Made by a program: the position numbers and the translations under genes. From positions 1-61,863 of the forward strand of contig JAKOQB010000125.1 of the NCBI GenBank assembly GCA_029778535.1: DNA of 61,863 bases. The letters run 5' to 3'. Numbering within the stretch: the stretch's first letter is position 1; the number at the start of each line of letters is the position of its first letter. The DNA comes from Pseudomonadota bacterium (lineage in GTDB: Bacteria > Pseudomonadota > Gammaproteobacteria > Burkholderiales > Burkholderiaceae_F). Under the pieces are notes generated by a model. The model saw only the letters and a list, made by a program, of their open reading frames with translations, was not told the origin of the DNA and did not search any database. This document shows, piece by piece, positions 56,663 to 61,863 of the stretch.

Positions 56663-57535
56663 TTAGCGCGCGGTCGCGGCGACGCGCTCGACCGGCGCCG
56701 GGCGCCGGGCCGGCGCCGAGCGCTGGCGCGCGATGCCGACGATGCGCTCGGCGATCTCGCGGTCGAGTTTCTTCAGGTCCGCTTCGATCGTCGGCCAGTC
56801 GATCATCCGCACGCCCTTGACGCGGTTGGCGCGCAGGGCGGAATCGCCGCCGTGTTCGGCGGCGATCAGCAACTTCGACAGACCGGCCGAGCGCGCGAAG
56901 TCGAGCAGGCTGCTCGCGCGCGGCCCGGTAGCGCGGCCGGGGTCGTACATGAACGCGTAGTTGCGCGCCGGGTCTTCTCGATGGCGCAACACCACGTCGA
57001 TCGGCCGCAGCGCGCTCGATGCCGGCGCCGGCCGGTAGCCGCGCGCTTCGAACCAAGCCAGCACGAGGTTGCGCAACGGCACGTCCATGTCGAGGCTCGG
57101 CGGTGGCTTCGGCACCGCGCGCGACGACGTGTTCAGAGACGAATCCAGCGCCGGCTGCGTGCTCGGCGCGCCGGTCTGCAGTCCCGTGGACAGCCAGGCA
57201 GTGCTCGCCGGCACGATGTTGGTCGGCTCGGCCAGTTGCGCGCGGGCGCGCGCGGCGGTACCCGTCGGCACGCTCGACAGCAACGCCTCGATGTCGATGC
57301 TTTCCTCGGCGACTTCGATGCCGCGCTGGCCGCGCAGGTTGGTTGAAAGCCCGGCGTCGATGTTCGTCTCGCCCTCGCCGGTCGGCGCCACCGCGCCGGC
57401 GGCCTGCACCGCGGCGAGTACTGCGGCCTCGCGCGCGGCGGCGGCCGCGCGTCGCGCCCGCAGCTTCTGCCACGCCCAGAGGAACGCGACCCCGCCCCCT
57501 ACGAACAGCCAGCCGTACAACAGCAGATAGCCCAT
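56663..57535 (-). CDS. Hypothetical membrane-anchored protein, possible Mrr-like C-terminal domain
   Basis: The 290-residue protein begins with one membrane helix (MGYLLLYGWLFVGGGVAFLW) and an Arg-rich stretch, then a long low-complexity Ala/Thr/Ser linker (about 45-150). The C-terminal part (LVLAWFEARGYRPAPA, SLLDFARSAGLSKLLIAAEH and GVRMIDWPTIEADL) resembles the restriction-endonuclease-like fold of Mrr-type proteins, but no PD-(D/E)xK signature is convincing. Family is not recognised; treat the fold as a hypothesis. It lies 59 bases after the purU remnant. Confidence 0.6.
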   Translation of the reverse strand: MGYLLLYGWLFVGGGVAFLWAWQKLRARRAAAAAREAAVLAAVQAAGAVAPTGEGETNIDAGLSTNLRGQRGIEVAEESIDIEALLSSVPTGTAARARAQLAEPTNIVPASTAWLSTGLQTGAPSTQPALDSSLNTSSRAVPKPPPSLDMDVPLRNLVLAWFEARGYRPAPASSALRPIDVVLRHREDPARNYAFMYDPGRATGPRASSLLDFARSAGLSKLLIAAEHGGDSALRANRVKGVRMIDWPTIEADLKKLDREIAERIVGIARQRSAPARRPAPVERVAATAR

Positions 57536-57784
57536 CTGAATCCGACGCGTTGCCGCGCCCCTTCTTTGCAGTTCTTCATTGTGGCCACGAGTCGCCGCGT
57601 GGCAAGAGATATCTCCGATTCTCGGTATCCGTGTGATGCGTCACGATCGACCGTCCGGCCGAACGCCTACACCCTCAAACGCGCCACGCAAGCGCGCATC
57701 GGCCGTTTGCATTCGCGTACCGTGCTCATGAACGGCCGATAGGTGCGGTAAGTACAATCGCGCGCCTTCCCCTGATCGATCTGA

Positions 57785-59317
57785 ATGGCTCTCGCCGTCG
57801 TTCGCAGTCGCGGCCTGTCGGGCATGTTCGCGCCGGAGGTGACGGTCGAGGTCCATCTCGCCAACGGCCTGCCGTCGTTCACTCTGGTCGGCCTGCCCGA
57901 CACGGAGGTCAAGGAGGCGCGCGAGCGCGTGCGCGCGGCGCTGCAGAACTGCCGCTTCGAGTTCCCCATGCGGCGCATCACCGTCAACCTCGCGCCGGCG
58001 GAGCTGCCGAAGGAATCGGGCCGCTTCGATCTGGCGATCGCGCTCGGCATCCTCGCCGCCAGCGGCCAGATTCCGGCACGCGCGCTCGATCGCTACGAGT
58101 ACGCGGGCGAACTGTCGCTGTCGGGCGAGCTGCGGCCGGTGCGCGGCACGCTGGCGATGACTTACGCGGTGTCGAAGACGCCGAACCCGAAGGGCAAACC
58201 GCGCGGCTTCATCCTGCCCGCCGACAACGCGGACGAGGCGGCGCTGGTCGGCGGGCTGCAGATCTTTCCCGCCAAGGACCTGCTGCAGGTCGTCGCGCAT
58301 CTGACCGCCGACGGCACCGACGCCGCCGAGCACCTGATCAAGCCGCACGTCGCCGCGGTGCGGCTGACGCCGCCCGCTTACCCCGACTTCCACGAGGTCA
58401 AGGCGCAGAAGGCGGCCAAGCGCGCGCTCGAGATCGCCGCCGCCGGCGGCCACAGCGTGCTGATGGTCGGCCCGCCCGGTACCGGCAAGACGATGCTGGC
58501 GCAGCGCTTCGCCGGCATCGTGCCGCCGATGACGACCGAGGAGGCGCTCGAGTCCGCCGCCGTGCTGTCGCTGGTGGGACAGTTCGCGCCGCAGCGCTGG
58601 GCCACGCGCATCTTCCGCGCGCCGCATCACACCGCGAGCGCGATCGCGCTGGTCGGCGGCGGCAACCCGCCGCTGCCGGGCGAGATCTCGCTCGCGCACC
58701 ACGGCGTGCTGTTCCTCGACGAGCTGCCCGAGTTCGATCGCCGCGTGCTCGAGGTGCTGCGCGAGCCGCTCGAGTCGGGCCGTATCACAATCTCGCGCGC
58801 CGCGCGGCAGGTCGAGTACCCGGCGAAGTTCCAGCTCGTCGGCGCGATGAACCCGTGCCCGTGCGGCTACTTCGGCCACACGACGATCGCGTGCCGCTGC
58901 TCGCCCGACCAGATCGCCAAGTACCAGGACCGCATCAGCGGGCCGCTGCTCGACCGCATCGACATGCGCGTCGAGGTGTCGTCGCTGAGCGAGGACGAAC
59001 TGCTCGCGCTGCCCGACGGCGAGCCGACGCGCACGATCGCGGCGCGCGTGCTCAAGGCCTACGAGCGCGCGCTCGCGCGCCAGGGCAAGCCGAATGACCT
59101 GCTGATCTCCACCGAGATCGAGCGCACCTGCCGGCCCGAGGGCCAGGTCCGGCAGCTCCTGCACGCGGCCAGCGCGCGGCTCGGCTGGTCGGCGCGCGCG
59201 TATCACCGCGTGCTGAAGGTCGCGCGCACGATCGCGGATCTGGAGGGCGTCGATGAACTCGCCACCGCGCACGTGGCCGAAGCGATTCAGTACCGGCGAT
59301 CGCTGCGCGAAACCTGA
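57785..59317 (+). CDS. comM: ComM/YifB family AAA ATPase (Mg-chelatase-like)
   Basis: The 510-residue protein has the N-terminal Lon-protease-like ChlI domain (ALAVVRSRGLSGMFAPEVTV), the Walker A motif GPPGTGKTML, Walker B VLFLDELPEFDRRVLE, and the C-terminal block GAMNPCPCGYFGH with a zinc-like cysteine set. ComM is a hexameric helicase that promotes branch migration during natural transformation. The 249 bases upstream hold no gene. The family is common in naturally transformable and other proteobacteria. Confidence 0.96.
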   Translation: MALAVVRSRGLSGMFAPEVTVEVHLANGLPSFTLVGLPDTEVKEARERVRAALQNCRFEFPMRRITVNLAPAELPKESGRFDLAIALGILAASGQIPARALDRYEYAGELSLSGELRPVRGTLAMTYAVSKTPNPKGKPRGFILPADNADEAALVGGLQIFPAKDLLQVVAHLTADGTDAAEHLIKPHVAAVRLTPPAYPDFHEVKAQKAAKRALEIAAAGGHSVLMVGPPGTGKTMLAQRFAGIVPPMTTEEALESAAVLSLVGQFAPQRWATRIFRAPHHTASAIALVGGGNPPLPGEISLAHHGVLFLDELPEFDRRVLEVLREPLESGRITISRAARQVEYPAKFQLVGAMNPCPCGYFGHTTIACRCSPDQIAKYQDRISGPLLDRIDMRVEVSSLSEDELLALPDGEPTRTIAARVLKAYERALARQGKPNDLLISTEIERTCRPEGQVRQLLHAASARLGWSARAYHRVLKVARTIADLEGVDELATAHVAEAIQYRRSLRET

Positions 59318-59421
59318 CGAGCCTCGGCCCGTCATTGATGCGGAAGTCGTAGCCCGGTCGCGTGATTCCGGCGCAGGCGAATCGTCGTTGAATGGCGGCA
59401 GGTCACTTTGCAGGAGGCATC

Positions 59422-59991
59422 ATGAGCACCGAACAACGAGTCGAAGGCGTTGCGCACGCGGCGCGGCGTCCGCTGCACCCGATGATTGTGATCGCGGCGC
59501 TGGCGGTCACGGCGGTATCGCTGATCGCGGCCGCGCAGTTCCTGTGGCCCAGGGACGCGAAGTCGCAAGCGGGCGCGCAGCAGCCGGTCGCTGAATCGAA
59601 GACGGCGGCGCAGAAGGTCGCTCCAGCCGCGCGCAACGAGGCCAGGCCCGTCGCGGCCGTCTGCACCGACTGCGGCGTCGTCGTCGCCGTGCGCGAATCG
59701 AAGCAAGCCGGACAGGGAACCGGGGTGGGCGCGGTCGCCGGCGCCGTGATCGGCGGCGTGGTCGGCAACCAGATGGGCGGCGGACGCGGCAAGGACGCGA
59801 TGACGGCGCTCGGCGTGGTCGGCGGCGGAATCGCCGGCCATCAGATCGAGAAGGAGGCGCGCGCGCACATCGTGTATCACGTCGACGTGAAGATGGACGA
59901 CGGCAGCACGCGCACCTTCACCCAATCGTCGCCGTTCGCGGTCGGCGCCAAGGTGCGCGTCAGCGGCAACCACATCGTGCTGCGCGGCTAA
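59422..59991 (+). CDS. Glycine-zipper 2TM domain (outer-membrane SlyB-like) protein
   Basis: The ATG at 59422 has AGGAGG nearby (GCAGGAGGCATC). The 189-residue protein has one N-terminal membrane helix (MIVIAALAVTAVSLIAAAQF), a linker with a CTDCG pair, and a glycine-zipper 2TM domain (GVGAVAGAVIGGVVGNQMGG and ALGVVGGGIAGHQIE). A C-terminal small beta domain follows (YHVDVKMDDGSTRTF). SlyB-like proteins support the outer membrane; the precise role here is unknown. Confidence 0.9.
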   Translation: MSTEQRVEGVAHAARRPLHPMIVIAALAVTAVSLIAAAQFLWPRDAKSQAGAQQPVAESKTAAQKVAPAARNEARPVAAVCTDCGVVVAVRESKQAGQGTGVGAVAGAVIGGVVGNQMGGGRGKDAMTALGVVGGGIAGHQIEKEARAHIVYHVDVKMDDGSTRTFTQSSPFAVGAKVRVSGNHIVLRG

Positions 59992-59996
59992 GCGTC

Positions 59997-60605
59997 TTGA
60001 CGGACGCGCGCCGGTTCAGCGCCGCCGCAGAGCGCAATCGCGAACCGATCCTCGACGTCCTGCGGCGCGTGCTGCCCGCGCGCGGCACCGCGCTCGAGAT
60101 CGCCGCGGGCAGCGGCCAGCACGCGGCGCACTTCGCCGCGCATCTGCCGCAGTGGACGTGGCTCGCGAGCGATGCGGACGACGACGCGCTCGCGTCGATC
60201 GACGCGTGGCGCGCGCAATCGAAGCTCGCCAACCTGCTGCCGCCGCTGAAGCTCGACGTGCTGGCGCCCGAGTGGCCGGGCGTGCCGGTCGTCGACGCGA
60301 TCTTCTGCGCCAACCTGCTGCACATCGCCCCATGGGCCGCGTGCGCGGCGCTGATGCGCGGCGCCGCGCACCATCTCGCCGCGCACGGCGTGCTCGTGAT
60401 CTACGGCCCGTTCGTGGTCGATGGCGAGCCCACCGCGCCGAGCAACCTCGCCTTCGACGCCGACCTGAAGGCGCGCAATCGCGCGTGGGGCCTGCGAAGG
60501 TTGGCCGATGTCGTCGCCGAAGCGCAGAAGGTGCAGCTCGCATTGCGCGAGCGCGTTTCGATGCCGGCCAACAACCTGACGCTGGTGTTCCGCCGCGCGG
60601 TGTAG
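59997..60605 (+). CDS. DUF938 family SAM-dependent methyltransferase
   Basis: The TTG at 59997 starts a 202-residue protein with DUF938 features: SAAAERNREPILDVLRRVLP, the SAM-binding ALEIAAGSGQHAAHFA, and VDAIFCANLLHIAPWAACAA. Substrate is unknown. The TTG start five bases after the preceding stop is inferred from the frame; no ATG is available at the N-terminus. Confidence 0.88.
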   Translation: MTDARRFSAAAERNREPILDVLRRVLPARGTALEIAAGSGQHAAHFAAHLPQWTWLASDADDDALASIDAWRAQSKLANLLPPLKLDVLAPEWPGVPVVDAIFCANLLHIAPWAACAALMRGAAHHLAAHGVLVIYGPFVVDGEPTAPSNLAFDADLKARNRAWGLRRLADVVAEAQKVQLALRERVSMPANNLTLVFRRAV

Positions 60606-60613
60606 CTCAGCCT

Positions 60614-60684
60614 CGTCGCCCCGGCGCAGGCCGGGGCCCAATTTCGGCGCCCGACATTAGGCCCCGGCCTGCGCCGGGGCGACG
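60614..60684. repeat. Long GC-rich palindrome (REP-like), copy 2
   Basis: CGTCGCCCCGGCGCAGGCCG and its complement flank a short loop; each arm also folds alone. It matches the copy at 16335-16407 and, like it, fills a convergent spacer (DUF938 stop at 60605, thrH stop at 60688). Confidence 0.88.
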
Positions 60685-60687
60685 AAG

Positions 60688-61308
60688 TCAACCGCGCGCG
60701 GACAGCTCTTCCGCCGCCCGATCGATCGACTGCAGCAGTTCGGCGAAGCTGCGGCTCACTTGAAACTGCGGGAACTGCGCGGCGACCGATTCCGGCGGGT
60801 GAATGAAGAAACCCGCGTCCGCCGCGCCGAGCATGCCGGTGTCGTTGAACGAGTCGCCGACGGCGATCACGCGGAAGTTCAGGCTCTTTAGCGCATCGAC
60901 CGCGTGCCGCTTCTGGTCCGGCTGGCGCAGCCGGTAATCGGCGACGAACCCCTCGGCGTCGATGCGCAGCCGATGACAGAACAGCGTCGGCCGCCCGAGC
61001 TGGCGCATCAGCGGATCGGCGAATTCGTAGAACGTGTCGGACAGGATGATCACCTGGTAGCGCGAACGAAGTTCGTCGAGGAATTCGCGCGCGCCCGGCA
61101 AAGGGCTCATCGACCCGATCGTCTGCTGGATGTCGGCGAGCTTCAGCCCGTGCGCGCGCAGCAGCCCGAGGCGAAAGCGCATCAGCTTGTCGTAGTCGGG
61201 CTCGTCGCGCGTGGTGCGCGAGAACTCCTTGATGCCGGTGCGCTTGGAAAACTCGATCCAGATCTCGGGCACGAGCACGCCTTCGAGATCGAGGCAGACG
61301 ACTTGCAT
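60688..61308 (-). CDS. thrH: Phosphoserine phosphatase / homoserine phosphotransferase ThrH
   Basis: The ATG at 61308 (MQVVCLDLEGVLVPEIWIE) gives 206 residues, the ThrH length. HAD motifs are CLDLEGVL (DxE form typical of ThrH rather than DxDGT), VIILSDTF (motif II) and VIAVGDSFNDTGML (motif IV). It dephosphorylates phosphoserine and can move phosphate to homoserine. The upstream extension of 51 codons is shadow sequence. Confidence 0.94.
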   Translation of the reverse strand: MQVVCLDLEGVLVPEIWIEFSKRTGIKEFSRTTRDEPDYDKLMRFRLGLLRAHGLKLADIQQTIGSMSPLPGAREFLDELRSRYQVIILSDTFYEFADPLMRQLGRPTLFCHRLRIDAEGFVADYRLRQPDQKRHAVDALKSLNFRVIAVGDSFNDTGMLGAADAGFFIHPPESVAAQFPQFQVSRSFAELLQSIDRAAEELSARG

Positions 61309-61863
61309 TCGGGGCTCCGCTGACAGGGTGCGGATGATACGGGGGCGCCTGGAAGTCGCCTCGCGACCCGTTGCTGCCCGTCGACGTCGAGAATACCGGT
61401 CATTGGCGAGAACTATCTGCTGCGCGTCGTCCGGCGGACTCAAAGTCTGCTGCCGGCGCATCGTTGCCTCTCCACCAATTCATCGTCAGGAGGGGATCAT
61501 GGCAGCTACCACCGGTGCGGAGGCCCGGCGATGGTCGCATCAACACAGGTTGGCTCGGTGTGAAGTACCCAGTGGGTCGCGAGCGCGTGGCGCTAACGCG
61601 TCGCGATGGCGACGACAATCCAGGGTGCGGCGTCCCGATAGACGCGTTGCGCCACGATCCGCACACCCTCGCGATGATGCGGAGCCGGTGATTCACCCGG
61701 CGCAATGAGGTCGACCAGAATCACACCAGACCTGCCGCTCAGTGAACCCGGCGGGGCCACGATTACATCGTCGAAGTGGCTCACATGTCTCGCATGCGTG
61801 GGCCTGACCCGTGGCCCCCGAACATGCCCAAGTGCTCTGCGCCTTTGAAGCTGCCGCCCAGAG
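61309..61863. other. Terminal stretch without an identifiable gene
   Basis: The last 555 bases contain only short open frames. A minus frame at 61593-61784 (63 residues, starting MSHFDDVIVAPP) and a plus frame from the ATG at 61500 (with AGGAGGGG upstream) are possible but match no family I know. The stretch may hold the start of a gene that runs past the window edge. Confidence 0.4.

Noticed and set aside
61593..61784. A 63-residue minus-strand gene near the window end
   Set aside because: It has no recognised motif, no clear ribosome-binding site and no supporting context; mentioned only in the terminal-stretch entry.

Overview
The window is GC-rich, gene-dense DNA from a proteobacterium, most likely a betaproteobacterium of the Burkholderiales. 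Reasons: the ATP-grasp type glutamate-cysteine ligase beside gshB, a mannose-type EIIA gene and ptsH-ptsI; metX-metW behind a SAM-II type riboswitch; the mreBCD-mrdA-rodA-rlpA cell-wall cluster next to gatCAB; and torF-glnK-amtB behind a sigma-54 promoter. This placement is inferred from gene families and gene order, not from a marker gene.

Region 1 (1 to about 15 kb) is an accessory defence and mobile-element island read from the minus strand. It opens with the tail of an IS3-type transposase and a complete IS66-type element (tnpA, tnpB, tnpC). Next comes a short internal piece of a type I restriction subunit gene (hsdR), then a tight type III restriction-modification cassette: an SNF2-type helicase with a degenerate phospholipase-D-like N-terminus, a DUF4391 protein, the Mod methyltransferase, a gamma-glutamylcyclotransferase-like protein and the Res helicase-nuclease. 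Upstream of the cassette lie a C-terminally truncated hsdM and an AlbA_2/ATPase gene. The type III cassette therefore sits between two broken ends of a type I locus, in place of the end of hsdM, all of hsdS and the start of hsdR. Several gene junctions are 4-base ATGA overlaps, including the one joining the broken hsdM to the helicase, so the whole set may be one transcript.

Region 2 (15 to 33.5 kb) is envelope and cell-shape core: a TlpA-like thioredoxin, a DUF4197 protein, M48 peptidase and LemA, a BON lipoprotein, YraN, an LpoA-like protein, RsmI, a Cache-sensor Ser/Thr kinase, an M20 peptidase, and rlpA-rodA-mrdA-mreD-mreC-mreB. Region 3 (33.6 to 44 kb) holds gatCAB, pyrE, exonuclease III, an M48 protease, an AmpG-like transporter, a cupin protein and metW-metX with its riboswitch. 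Region 4 (44 to 52 kb) holds a regulatory PTS, glutathione synthesis and the nitrogen-regulated amtB-glnK-torF operon. Region 5 (52 to 61.9 kb) holds ubiK, a MEMO-AMMECR1 fusion with its radical-SAM partner, a decayed purU, comM, a DUF938 methyltransferase and thrH.

A feature running through the core is a family of 7-base tandem repeats (loosely GGAYNRC) that fills many short intergenic spacers. The largest is a 19-unit array in frame with the 5' end of rlpA. Two copies of a long GC-rich palindrome sit in convergent spacers.
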